The position numbers were made by a program, and so were the translations under genes. A DNA stretch of 23,118 nucleotides. Source: a virus. Location of the stretch: positions 1-23,118 of IMG/VR virus record IMGVR_UViG_3300037264_000710; one strand, written 5' to 3'. The notes under the pieces were generated by a model. That model saw only the letters and a program-made list of their open reading frames with translations, made no database searches and was not told the DNA's origin. Positions 5,791-12,731 of the stretch are shown in pieces (position 1 is the first letter of the stretch; the number at the start of each line of letters is the position of its first letter).

Positions 5791-5819
5791 TTGACATTTC
5801 ACCAAAAAACTGTTATATT
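5791..5819 (+). promoter_or_regulatory. Strong sigma70-type promoter for the kinase-ligase genes
   Basis: TTGACA (5791-5796), a 17-base spacer and TATATT (5814-5819). The following bases (ATACTATATGAAAAA) match those after the promoter at 3918 almost exactly. The predicted transcription start (about 5826) coincides with the ATG at 5827, so the first message would have almost no leader. Confidence 0.85.
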
Positions 5820-5826
5820 ATACTAT

Positions 5827-6303
5827 ATGAAAAAAAGAAAAACACCAACGCTATTTGTTGCAATTGGACTTCCCGCATCAGGGAAGTCCTCTTTTCGTAC
5901 AGACGCATGTGATGTTTTTGTTTCGTCTGATAAAATCCGAAAAGAATTGTATGGTGATGAAATGATTCAAGGCGATAGAACGGAAGTGTTCCGAGCAACA
6001 CACGCTCTTATTGAAGAATATTTAGAAAGTGGGTATTCTGTGTATGCGGATTCTACACACGTTTGTAAAGAGTGGAGAAAAGATGTAATTGAAATTGCAA
6101 AGGACTGCGGAGCGGCCATTGTTGCGGTTGTTTTTCGAACACCATTTTGGAAATGTGTGTTGCGTGATTGGAAACGGCCACGAACAGTGGGATTGTGGGT
6201 GATGTTAAAAATGTGGTTTCAATTTCAGGAACCTACACAAGAAGAAGGATTTGAGATTATATTCAACATTCGTCTTGAAAGGAAAATATGGAAAAGTTAC
6301 TAA
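5827..6303 (+). CDS. Polynucleotide-kinase-like P-loop kinase
   Basis: 158 residues from ATG 5827; a longer reading from the TTG at 5791 would start inside the promoter and is rejected. The Walker A loop GLPASGKSS (G14 to S22) follows a hydrophobic strand (TLFVAIG). D35 in VSSDKIRKEL is at the place of the catalytic Asp of T4 polynucleotide kinase, and DSTHVCKEWRKDVIEIAK matches the second conserved block of that family. The Arg-rich segment DWKRPRTVG probably forms the lid. The protein is only the kinase domain, without the 3'-phosphatase domain of T4 Pnk. Likely role: phosphorylating 5'-OH ends of DNA or RNA before ligation. Its last 16 bases overlap the ligase gene, so the two are made together. 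Confidence 0.82.
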   Translation: MKKRKTPTLFVAIGLPASGKSSFRTDACDVFVSSDKIRKELYGDEMIQGDRTEVFRATHALIEEYLESGYSVYADSTHVCKEWRKDVIEIAKDCGAAIVAVVFRTPFWKCVLRDWKRPRTVGLWVMLKMWFQFQEPTQEEGFEIIFNIRLERKIWKSY

Positions 6304-7508
6304 AACAACTTGCATCTACAAATTCACGAAATGAAAAACAGAAGATTTTGGAAACGGTTCGGAAGGATAAGAAAATCCTTCGTGCGTTGCAGTTAACGTA
6401 TGACCCGTTCACAATGTTTTATATCAAGAAAATTGATGTTCCAAAGTCTGGTAAATTGAATTTTGATTCGTCATTTAATTCGTTTCTAGACGTTGCAGAA
6501 AAATTGTCAACATGGAAAGTCACAGGAAATGATGCACGAGATTTGGTAGCGAAATTTCTTGAAACGTGCAAACCTGAAACACAAGATGTGTACATAAAGA
6601 TTCTCAAAAAGGATTTACGGGTCAATGTTACAGATACGACATTGAACGCGGTGTTCGGCAACGATTTTATCGAAACGTTCAGTGTTCAACTTGCAAAGAA
6701 ATATGAGCCGTCCAAAACATATAAAGATGTTGATTTTTGGTGGGCATCCCGCAAAATGGATGGTCTTCGATGTTATTATAAGAATGGTTATTTGTTGACA
6801 CGAAATGGTCATGATATTATTGGATTTGACCATATTATTGAGGAATTAAAAACACTCCCATATAGTTTTGTTGATGGAGAACTTTATACCACCGAAATCA
6901 ATTTTCAAGAAATTCAAGGGGCCGTTATGTCGAATAAGAACATTGACCCTAAGAGAAAAAAGAAGATTATGTTTAATGTATTTGCTGTTGGTGGTGATTG
7001 GGAAGATACTAAACAAATGGTATCTATGGTCAACGAAATCGAAGAATGTGGTTTTTCATATGTTCGTGCTGTAAAATATATTGAAGTACCAAATAAACCA
7101 AGTGAAATAAATAAAATTTGCGAACGATTTACTGCGGAAGGTGCAGAGGGTGTGATGTTGCGTGACCCGAATACGTGGTACGAATGGAAACGGTCACATG
7201 CACTTTTGAAGTATAAACTGTTTAAGGAAGATGATTTCAAGGTTGTTGGAACAGTTGAAGGCAAAAATAAGTACACCGGGATGCTCGGCGCATTGATGGT
7301 GGAAGGGAAACTTGGTAAAGTGAAAATCAAGTCAGAAGTTGGAACAGGCTTTTCAGATGAAGATAGAGAATTGATGTGGAAAGACCGTAAAAATTTAATC
7401 GGCAAAATTGTGGAAGTAAGATTCCAAGGGCAAACTGATGAATCGGATATGGATGGTATATATTCACTACGATTCCCGGTTTTTAGCAAGTGGAAACTTG
7501 ACCGATAA
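6288..7508 (+). CDS. ATP-dependent DNA ligase
   Basis: 406 residues from ATG 6288, with the ribosome site GAAAGG 7 bases upstream. The nucleotidyl-transferase core is complete: K156 of the motif SRKMDGLR receives AMP, FVDGELY is motif III, EGAEGVMLRD is motif IV and LLKYKLF is motif V. The C-terminal OB domain contains GKNKYTGMLGALMVE and GKIVEVRFQG. The first 150 residues form the helical DNA-binding domain (for example LVAKFLETCKPETQDVYIKI). The size and order fit small phage-type ligases acting in replication and repair. It joins nicks with 5'-phosphate, which the overlapping upstream kinase could provide. No key residue is missing. Confidence 0.93.
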   Translation: MEKLLKQLASTNSRNEKQKILETVRKDKKILRALQLTYDPFTMFYIKKIDVPKSGKLNFDSSFNSFLDVAEKLSTWKVTGNDARDLVAKFLETCKPETQDVYIKILKKDLRVNVTDTTLNAVFGNDFIETFSVQLAKKYEPSKTYKDVDFWWASRKMDGLRCYYKNGYLLTRNGHDIIGFDHIIEELKTLPYSFVDGELYTTEINFQEIQGAVMSNKNIDPKRKKKIMFNVFAVGGDWEDTKQMVSMVNEIEECGFSYVRAVKYIEVPNKPSEINKICERFTAEGAEGVMLRDPNTWYEWKRSHALLKYKLFKEDDFKVVGTVEGKNKYTGMLGALMVEGKLGKVKIKSEVGTGFSDEDRELMWKDRKNLIGKIVEVRFQGQTDESDMDGIYSLRFPVFSKWKLDR

Positions 7509-7608
7509 TTTCATACAGATATCCATCTGTTAAAAACAGAGATAGGATAAGAGAAATTGAAATTAAAAAACAATTGGGTTGCAATTTTGTTATCATATGG
7601 GATATAAA

Positions 7609-8511
7609 ATGATTGAACTTAGAAATAAAAAACATAAATTGTTTGGTGACAGAGCAGAACGAGTTTCTACAGAAGAAATGTCTTCTGTATTTCAAGAAAT
7701 CCGAATTGCGATATCCACACACATAGATGCACTAGTGGCTACCACATCGTTGGCAGATAAAACATCTCATGGTGATGTGGATTTGGTGTATATACCAAGA
7801 TTTGATAGGAACATACGAGACACGTTGATGAATGCATTTGGAGAATCCATTTTGGATGAAAGTAAAAATGGTGATGTGTATTCTATTCTATTTGATTCCA
7901 AATCCGTTGGAAAACATGTGCATGTAGATTTTATCAAAGCAAACGAAAAGAATTTTAGAACAAAATTGCAGTACTTCTCATACAACGATTTCTCGGGTGT
8001 TGTAGGAATGTTCTCGAAAAAACTCAAATTCAAGTATGGGTCAGAAGGATTTTTCAAGCGGTTTCGAGATAAACGTGGAAATTTCCACGATATTTTGATA
8101 TCGTATGATTTGCGTGACGGATTACGAATACTTGGATTTGATGCAACCAAATTTGATGAATTGAAAACGGTAGATGATATTGTTGCATTTATGTTAACAT
8201 CTCCAATGTTTGATTCGTCTATGGTCAAACACAAAGAACTTAATCAGTCGGATAAAAAATCCATGAAACGACCTGTGGTAGAGTATGTTGTTTCCAAATT
8301 GAGAGAGGCCAACGCAGTTGCTACAGTTACAAACGAAGATTATTTTTTCCACAAACTCTTTCCTGAAAAAGATATAGAAGTCGTAAAAGAGTGTCTTAGG
8401 ATTGATGAATCTGTGACGCCAAAATTCAAAAAATATGATGGGAATTGGATTACGTCAACGTTCAAATTGAAACCTGGCCCACTTGTTGGTAGTATTTTGA
8501 AATACCTATAA
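7609..8511 (+). CDS. Pol-beta-type nucleotidyltransferase-like protein
   Basis: 300 residues from ATG 7609, with GGGA 7 bases upstream; ATG 7597 and TTG 7579 in the same frame are possible but have weaker sites. TSHGDVDLV (D56, D58) followed by HVHVDF (D107) is the two-plus-one Asp arrangement of the Pol-beta nucleotidyltransferase fold. The C-terminus, with FKLKPGPLVGSILKYL, resembles the end of CCA-adding and poly(A) polymerase-like proteins. The middle includes a conserved-looking FFKRFRDKRGNFHDILISYD segment. It lies 100 bases after the ligase and could modify nucleic-acid ends, but its substrate (tRNA, mRNA or small molecule) cannot be told. The family is moderately sure; a protein that keeps the fold without activity is possible. 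Confidence 0.65.
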   Translation: MIELRNKKHKLFGDRAERVSTEEMSSVFQEIRIAISTHIDALVATTSLADKTSHGDVDLVYIPRFDRNIRDTLMNAFGESILDESKNGDVYSILFDSKSVGKHVHVDFIKANEKNFRTKLQYFSYNDFSGVVGMFSKKLKFKYGSEGFFKRFRDKRGNFHDILISYDLRDGLRILGFDATKFDELKTVDDIVAFMLTSPMFDSSMVKHKELNQSDKKSMKRPVVEYVVSKLREANAVATVTNEDYFFHKLFPEKDIEVVKECLRIDESVTPKFKKYDGNWITSTFKLKPGPLVGSILKYL

Positions 8512-8520
8512 ATTCATATT

Positions 8521-8935
8521 ATGGCCGGCAGTGTCATTTCGAACACATTTGGTTTGATTATGAAAAAGGAAGGTCATAAAACATTATACCTGGTGACAGA
8601 TTCGCAACATTGTTCACCACATCAAGTGGAAGTCTTTTATAAAGAAGCAGATATCATTATTCAAGATTGTGAACTCATTGGTGTTGATACTAAAAAAAAA
8701 TCGAATGAATTTTTGTTCGCACGTTCATGCAAATTATGGTCAACTTGCTGGATATGAAAATTCTAACTCAACTATTCTTCCATCGGAGATTAGAAATAAA
8801 ATGATTCTTACTCATTATCAAGATTTTTTGATGGAAGATACTGATTTTTACGGTAATCCGTGTATTTGGCAATCGAGAGCACAAAATGATGGATTTATTG
8901 GGTTTGTAAAGGTTGGAGATACTTATGAAATTTGA
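8521..8935 (+). pseudogene. Broken metallo-beta-lactamase-fold gene, C-terminal half
   Basis: Two overlapping frames make one protein. The first (from ATG 8521) has KTLYLVTDSQH, then FYKEADIIIQDCELIG, typical of the second half of metallo-beta-lactamase-fold hydrolases (late Asp ligand and D-C-E segment). The second frame (to TGA 8935) continues with CSHVHANYGQLAGY, RNKMILTHYQDF and [15 protein letters not shown], where the late His ligand of the fold is seen. The frames change at or near a run of nine A (8692-8700): removing one A joins them into a 137-residue reading. The N-terminal half with the HxHxDH metal motif is absent, so even the joined protein could not be a normal enzyme. It is probably decayed; slippage at the A run or a sequencing error could explain the frame change. 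Confidence 0.65.
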
Positions 8936-9140
8936 AACTATAAAACCTGGCGATATTGTTGTGAGAATGTTGGGCGGAACTATTCCAATGGAATTGGTAG
9001 TAACAGAAGTGTCCGATACTGTTATAACATGTGGTGATTGGACATTTGATAGAAATACCGGTGCAGAAATAGATGCAGATTTGGAATGGGGCCCAGAGTA
9101 TGGCATGACAGGTAGTTTTTTGAAAGAGGTAAAACCATGA
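8925..9140 (+). CDS. Small beta-rich conserved hypothetical protein (71 aa)
   Basis: 71 residues from ATG 8925, with GGAG 8 bases upstream; the upstream TTG at 8913 lacks such a site. The start overlaps the broken metallo-beta-lactamase gene by 11 bases, and the end overlaps the deformylase gene (ATGA). The sequence [20 protein letters not shown], then [20 protein letters not shown], looks like a small SH3-like barrel and resembles short proteins found in many bacteria as well as phages (GD-V-x-R-M-L-G-G-x-x-P-M, then GxWTFDRxTGAEID). No function is known to me. The position suggests it is expressed with the deformylase. Confidence 0.72.
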   Translation: MKFETIKPGDIVVRMLGGTIPMELVVTEVSDTVITCGDWTFDRNTGAEIDADLEWGPEYGMTGSFLKEVKP

Positions 9141-9676
9141 TTGTACGAGATGAAAAATTTCTAACACAAGTTTCTGCACCCGTTTCTTCTCTAGAAGAAG
9201 GAATAGAGATTGCGGAAAAACTTTTGGCAGAAGTAAAATTACACAAAGACGCAATTGGACTATCTGCAATTCAAATTGGTATCCCAAAACGTGTGTTTGT
9301 TCAATTTATGAAACCTGTTGGATTAAATGAACCATTAGAGTGGAAAGTGTGGATTAATCCAGAAATCGAGAAATTTTCAGAAGAACGGATGTTCTATACG
9401 GAGGGGTGTCTTTCATTTCCAGGAATTTCCGTTAGAACTAATAGACCAAAACAAATTACGGTGACGGATATTCGTAGAGAACGATTTGTTTTGTACGAGA
9501 CTGATGCAATTGTGTTTCAACACGAATTCGACCATGTGGATGGCATTCTTTTCTTTGAAAGACGTGCAAAGAGTGTTCCACAATCGGATAATGTTGGAAA
9601 AGAAAAGGTTGGGCGAAATGACTTGTGCCCATGTGGGAGTGGAAAAAAATACAAACGGTGTTGCGGAAAGGAGTAA
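9137..9676 (+). CDS. def: Peptide deformylase with C-terminal SEC-C zinc motif
   Basis: 179 residues. All three deformylase motifs are present: GLSAIQIG (G41 to G48, motif 1, usually GxGLAAxQ), EGCLS (E89 to S93) and HEFDH (H129 to H133). C91, H129 and H133 bind the metal, and E130 is the catalytic base. The enzyme removes the formyl group from the first Met of new proteins. After residue 150 a SEC-C motif follows ([19 protein letters not shown]164, C166, C175, C176), the zinc-binding tail known from SecA and some other proteins. Phage deformylases are known and usually lack such a tail. The gene overlaps its upstream neighbour by four bases, and the strong site AAGGAG near its end serves the next gene. 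Confidence 0.93.
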   Translation: MIVRDEKFLTQVSAPVSSLEEGIEIAEKLLAEVKLHKDAIGLSAIQIGIPKRVFVQFMKPVGLNEPLEWKVWINPEIEKFSEERMFYTEGCLSFPGISVRTNRPKQITVTDIRRERFVLYETDAIVFQHEFDHVDGILFFERRAKSVPQSDNVGKEKVGRNDLCPCGSGKKYKRCCGKE

Positions 9677-9684
9677 CATGAAAA

Positions 9685-9870
9685 ATGAAAAGAACAGACG
9701 CATATAGAAAAGATTGTTTAAGAGACCTTGAACTAGTGTGGGCACAATTCCCAGAATTACGATTGGGTCAATTGATAGAAAATGCTGCACATGAAACACC
9801 CATTTTTTATATAGAAGATGGTGAACTTGTGAAACGGTTGTATGAGTTTTTAAACGAACATCGTAAGTAG
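9685..9870 (+). CDS. Small conserved hypothetical protein (61 aa)
   Basis: 61 residues from ATG 9685, with AAGGAG 11 bases upstream. A second ATG at 9678 is closer to that site but opens only an 8-codon frame in another phase. The sequence (RDLELVWAQFPELRLGQLIENAA, then IFYIEDGELVKRLYEFL) matches a pattern I know from short bacterial and phage proteins: a helix, R-L-G-Q-L-I-x-N-A, and F-Y-x-E-D-x-E-L. No function is assigned to it. It is placed tightly between the deformylase and the exonuclease. Confidence 0.72.
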   Translation: MKRTDAYRKDCLRDLELVWAQFPELRLGQLIENAAHETPIFYIEDGELVKRLYEFLNEHRK

Positions 9871-9877
9871 TGTGATT

Positions 9878-10411
9878 ATGTTAAGACCAACAAATCTTTA
9901 TATATCAGTTGATGTTGAAGCAGACGGCCCAATTCCTGGTGAATATTCTATGATATGGTTCGGCGCAGTTGTAATTGAACCAGAATTAAATAGAACCTTT
10001 GAGGGAAAGGTAAAACCAATAAGTGACAAATATGATGCCGAATCGTTAGGTGTGAGTGGTTTAACTAGAATTCAAACACTTCAATTTGATGAACCCGAAA
10101 AGGTTATGAAAGAATTTTCAAAGTGGGTAGTTTTGTGTCTTAATGAAAAACAACGACCAATTTTTATAGCGGATAACAATGGATTTGATTGGATGTTCAT
10201 ATGTTATTATTTATGGAAATATACAGGCTCAAACCCATTTGGATTTTCATCTGGAAATATAAATTGGTTATACAAAGGTGTTACAAAGAATTTTCATAAA
10301 TCATTTAAACATTTAAGAACAACAACACACGACCATAATCCGGTTAACGATGCAAAGGGGAACGCTGAAGCATTCATGAAAATAGTAAATGATAATGGTC
10401 TAAGGATGTGA
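9878..10411 (+). CDS. DEDDh-type 3'-5' exonuclease
   Basis: 177 residues from ATG 9878 (an in-frame GTG lies at 9872). Three exonuclease motifs are seen: YISVDVEADGP (D12 and E14, motif I), ADNNGFDWMF (D104, motif II) and HNPVNDAKGNAEA (H153 and D158, motif III). These give the four acidic residues and the His of DEDDh nucleases such as RNase T and the DNA polymerase III epsilon chain. The length fits the small stand-alone phage/bacterial group related to Rv2179c and RNase T. Substrate (DNA or RNA) is not decided by sequence. The stop (ATG TGA) lies next to the start of the NADAR gene, so both are translated from one message. Confidence 0.85.
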   Translation: MLRPTNLYISVDVEADGPIPGEYSMIWFGAVVIEPELNRTFEGKVKPISDKYDAESLGVSGLTRIQTLQFDEPEKVMKEFSKWVVLCLNEKQRPIFIADNNGFDWMFICYYLWKYTGSNPFGFSSGNINWLYKGVTKNFHKSFKHLRTTTHDHNPVNDAKGNAEAFMKIVNDNGLRM

Positions 10412-10413
10412 TT

Positions 10414-10875
10414 ATGGACATTGGTTCAAAACACGGTTACCCGTCCAATATGTTATCAAACTTTGCGCCTCACGTGTTTACGGTGACGTGGCGTGGTTTT
10501 ACACTAGAATGTAACTCAATGGAAGGATTCTTACAGGCGTTGAAATTCAAGAATCCTGAGATGCAACGACATGTTGCAACGTTAGTGGGTCGGGCCGCAA
10601 AGAACAGGGGTCGTGAGAAAAATTGGAAACGAATGCAAGTGTTGTGGTGGAATAATGAAGCATTAGATAGACATGGTGTTGCGTACCAAGAATTGTTGGA
10701 TACTGCATACGAATCATTATCAAAAAATTCATCGTTTCAGAAAGCGTTGTTAGCAACAAACAACTCCATTTTAACGCATAGGATTGGAAAAACTAAACCA
10801 AATGAAACGGTTCTAACACAACAAGAGTTTTGTAATAGACTGATGAAATTGAGAAACACACTAAACACAAATTAA
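10414..10875 (+). CDS. NADAR (YbiA-like) family protein
   Basis: 153 residues from ATG 10414. The site AAGGA (10402-10406) lies 7 bases before this ATG and only one base before the GTG at 10408, so ATG 10414 is chosen. NMLSNFAPHVFTV, then CNSMEGFLQALKFKN, fits the NADAR pattern (L-S-N-F, then S-x-E-x-x-x-Q-x-x-K-F), and the C-terminus (LLATNNSILTHRIGK) fits its last conserved block. NADAR proteins are N-glycosidases linked to ADP-ribose chemistry: YbiA cleaves riboflavin precursors, and other members remove ADP-ribose from guanine in DNA, undoing DarT-type toxins. In a phage this could protect DNA from such a defence; that role is inference. It is the last gene before the terminator at 10970. 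Confidence 0.8.
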   Translation: MDIGSKHGYPSNMLSNFAPHVFTVTWRGFTLECNSMEGFLQALKFKNPEMQRHVATLVGRAAKNRGREKNWKRMQVLWWNNEALDRHGVAYQELLDTAYESLSKNSSFQKALLATNNSILTHRIGKTKPNETVLTQQEFCNRLMKLRNTLNTN

Positions 10876-10969
10876 TGAAGTTTTTTCATATTTGGAAAAT
10901 AATAAGGGTGCAATTGCCGTAGTCGTTGACTGTCATATCTGATTTAAAGTAATATAAACCTACCAAATT

Positions 10970-11005
10970 AAGGGTAGATTCTCATTCGAGAGTCTGCCCT
11001 TTTTT
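10970..11005 (+). terminator. Strong intrinsic terminator
   Basis: A 14-bp stem (10970-10983 with 10988-11001, two G-T pairs, no mismatch), a four-base loop ATTC and a tail of T. It separates the accessory genes from the virion genes. The 94-base stretch between the NADAR stop (10875) and the stem holds no gene; CTACC (10960-10964) can pair with GGTAG (10973-10977) in the stem's left arm, a weak competing hairpin. Confidence 0.9.
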
Positions 11006-11028
11006 ATTTCCTTTCTATTAATTCCCAA

Positions 11029-11036
11029 TATTTATA
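11029..11036 (+). promoter_or_regulatory. TATTTATA motif upstream of the virion genes
   Basis: CCAATATTTATAATATATG lies directly after the terminator and before the first gene of the virion block (ATG 11065). ATATTTATAAT is also found at 18070 before another virion gene. Because the upstream message ends at 11005, a promoter must lie here or close by; this is the best candidate. The exact start of transcription is not known. Confidence 0.45.
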
Positions 11037-11064
11037 ATATATGCAGAAAAATGGAGAAAAATTG

Positions 11065-11979
11065 ATGGCTGAAAATGCGTACTGGATTTCCCCATCAGGT
11101 GGTCTTATTTCAGTAGATAGACACATACATCTCATTATTCAGAAACCACAATTGTTTGGACTGACAAAACCTGATATTGAGAAAATGTACAAGAAATATA
11201 AAGAACCAATTGGATTGGAAGGCCACGCACGTGAACAACTTATGTTGCATGTGATGAATCGTGGTTGGATTCGATTACGAAATCGTGGTGGAAATTGGAC
11301 GGTACAACTTGGAAAGTTGGATGGGAGAACTAAACGAAATTTGTTTGACGGCATTTATGCGATGATAAAACGCCATGATGTGAGCAAATATGGGCAATTT
11401 ACCATTCATGATTTGTCAACAAACAAAGTGGTTTCATCATCCGCACCGGACGTATTGAGTGGGAAGGTGTTTGAACAGAAGAAAATAAAAGAGCACAAAT
11501 CGCAATTGGGCAGTCTTGCAAAGTGGATATTGTATGAGCATCTTATAAAAGAGGTTACAGTTCCAAGTTCAAGATATTTTGTGATTGATGATAAGGGAAA
11601 AATTTTACCAATTGGAGTTGGTAAATTCGATTTTCATGGCAGTGTGGTGGATGTATATCCAAAATTAGAAAAAGATGCATTAGAAACGTTTGGTGATGAA
11701 TCCACTGTTCGTCATGCGGCCGCAGCTGGTCATTCTGATTTATATGCAATTTTATATCGAGCGGGGTTTGTACGAGGCGGAATGAATTTTAATGATACCA
11801 TGTGGATAGCAATTATGTCGAGCAAAGTATCATCAAAAGCGTTAATGAGTGTTCTTGCGATAATTAAAAAACGTGGTGTTAAAAAAATGGACGTAGAAGA
11901 TTTTGGTCCTGATGGATATACGTTAAGAAATTACCACAATAATTTGTCACCGGAAGAATTCATAGAAAATTTTTTATAA
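11065..11979 (+). CDS. Phage protein of unknown function, head of virion block
   Basis: 304 residues from ATG 11065, chosen because GGAG lies 9 bases upstream; the in-frame ATG at 11041 has no such site and probably lies at the start of the message. The N-terminal part (YWISPSGGLISVDRHIHLII, then FGLT, GHAREQLMLHVMNRGWIRLR and WTVQLGKL) resembles a domain found in several large-phage proteins of unknown role. The central part has a positively charged segment around KKIKEHKSQLG, and the C-terminal half is mixed alpha/beta. No enzyme motif is seen. It is the first gene after the terminator and is followed after 11 bases by the duplicated start region of the neck gene, so it belongs to the late, structural block by position. 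Confidence 0.7.
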   Translation: MAENAYWISPSGGLISVDRHIHLIIQKPQLFGLTKPDIEKMYKKYKEPIGLEGHAREQLMLHVMNRGWIRLRNRGGNWTVQLGKLDGRTKRNLFDGIYAMIKRHDVSKYGQFTIHDLSTNKVVSSSAPDVLSGKVFEQKKIKEHKSQLGSLAKWILYEHLIKEVTVPSSRYFVIDDKGKILPIGVGKFDFHGSVVDVYPKLEKDALETFGDESTVRHAAAAGHSDLYAILYRAGFVRGGMNFNDTMWIAIMSSKVSSKALMSVLAIIKKRGVKKMDVEDFGPDGYTLRNYHNNLSPEEFIENFL

Positions 11980-11988
11980 TGGAGTAAG

Positions 11989-12017
11989 TTATGAGTGGAG
12001 TCACAATTTCAATTTGG
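11989..12017 (+). repeat. Direct repeat, left copy: start of the neck gene
   Basis: 29 bases (TT followed by ATGAGTGGAGTCACAATT and TCAATTTGG) are identical to 12732-12760, which are the true start of the neck gene. In this copy the frame from ATG 11991 reads MSGVTISIWIVE and then stops (TAA 12027-12029). A good ribosome site (GGAG, 11981-11984) precedes it, so this stub may be translated. Confidence 0.95.
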
Positions 12018-12021
12018 ATAG

Positions 12022-12035
12022 TGGAGTAAGTTATG
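12022..12035 (+). repeat. Second copy of the neck gene's ribosome site, used by the endonuclease gene
   Basis: TGGAGTAAGTTATG at 11980-11993 is repeated exactly at 12022-12035 (offset 42), where its ATG is the start codon of the homing endonuclease. The endonuclease gene has thus captured a copy of the structural gene's translation start. Confidence 0.9.
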
Positions 12036-12731
12036 CATAACACACTACATTCTATTGAGACAAAAAATAAAATAAGTGATGCACTTAAAGGAAGGCGTGC
12101 GTGGAACAAAGGTATTCCTATGTCCGATGAGCAAAAACAAAAACTGAAAGAAAATCACGTTGGGATGTTAGGAAAACATCACACCAAAAACACAAAACGA
12201 AAAATCAGTTTTGGCAATACTGGAAAAGTGTGTTCTATGGAATCTAGATTGGCCATGTCAAATTCAAAGAAAGGAAAACACCATACAGAAGAAACCAAGC
12301 AGAAGATTAGTAAATCTATGAGCGTTGTTGCAAAAAAAAGATTTTCTAATCCAACCAATCATCCAAACTGGGGAAAGCATCTTTCTAGTGAAACCAAAAG
12401 AAAAATTAGATTTGCAAGATTAAAAAATATCTCAGAAAATAAGTTCAATGGGCGACAAGTAATACCATCATATAATCCAATCGCATGTAAAATTATAGAT
12501 GAATATGGTAAACAGTATGGATACACGTTTCAACATGCTATGAATGGTGGTGAATTTCATATCAAAGAATTGGGATATTGGGTAGATGGCTACGATAAAG
12601 AAAAGAACGTTGTAATTGAATATTATGAAAACCATCATAACAAACCATCTAAGGTTAAAAAAGATTTGATTAGAAAACAGGAAATAATAAATCATCTTGA
12701 TTGTAAATTTATAGAATTGATGGAGAATTAA
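12033..12731 (+). CDS. Homing endonuclease, NUMOD3 repeats with PD-(D/E)XK-like nuclease end
   Basis: 232 residues from ATG 12033, with GGAG 6 bases upstream. Residues 1-135 hold several NUMOD3-type DNA-binding units: ETKNKISDALKGRRAWNKG, GKHHTKNTKRKISFG, KGKHHTEETKQKISKSM and SSETKRKIRFARL. The C-terminal part (GYWVDGYDKEKNVVIEYYEN, then HHNKPSKVKKDLIRKQEI) resembles the Vsr-like/EDxHD nucleases found in some phage homing endonucleases: an acidic strand, E-Y, H, then a K-D-x-x-R-K-x-x-I helix. No HNH or GIY-YIG motif is seen. Such enzymes cut genomes that lack the gene and spread by repair. It lies between 29-bp copies of the neck gene's start, and its last codons contain the ribosome site now used by that gene. 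Confidence 0.83.
   Translation: MHNTLHSIETKNKISDALKGRRAWNKGIPMSDEQKQKLKENHVGMLGKHHTKNTKRKISFGNTGKVCSMESRLAMSNSKKGKHHTEETKQKISKSMSVVAKKRFSNPTNHPNWGKHLSSETKRKIRFARLKNISENKFNGRQVIPSYNPIACKIIDEYGKQYGYTFQHAMNGGEFHIKELGYWVDGYDKEKNVVIEYYENHHNKPSKVKKDLIRKQEIINHLDCKFIELMEN

Noticed and set aside
6914-7489. Long minus-strand frame of 191 codons
   Set aside because: It lies fully opposite the DNA ligase, whose motifs are intact; long antisense frames are expected from the codon pattern.
7767-8234. Minus-strand frame of 155 codons
   Set aside because: Shadow of the nucleotidyltransferase-like gene; no motif.
10900-11005. Possible tRNA or small structured RNA in the gap after the NADAR gene
   Set aside because: AAGGGTG at 10905 could pair with the 3' end, but no cloverleaf, anticodon arm or T-loop can be made; the 14-bp terminator explains the pairing better.
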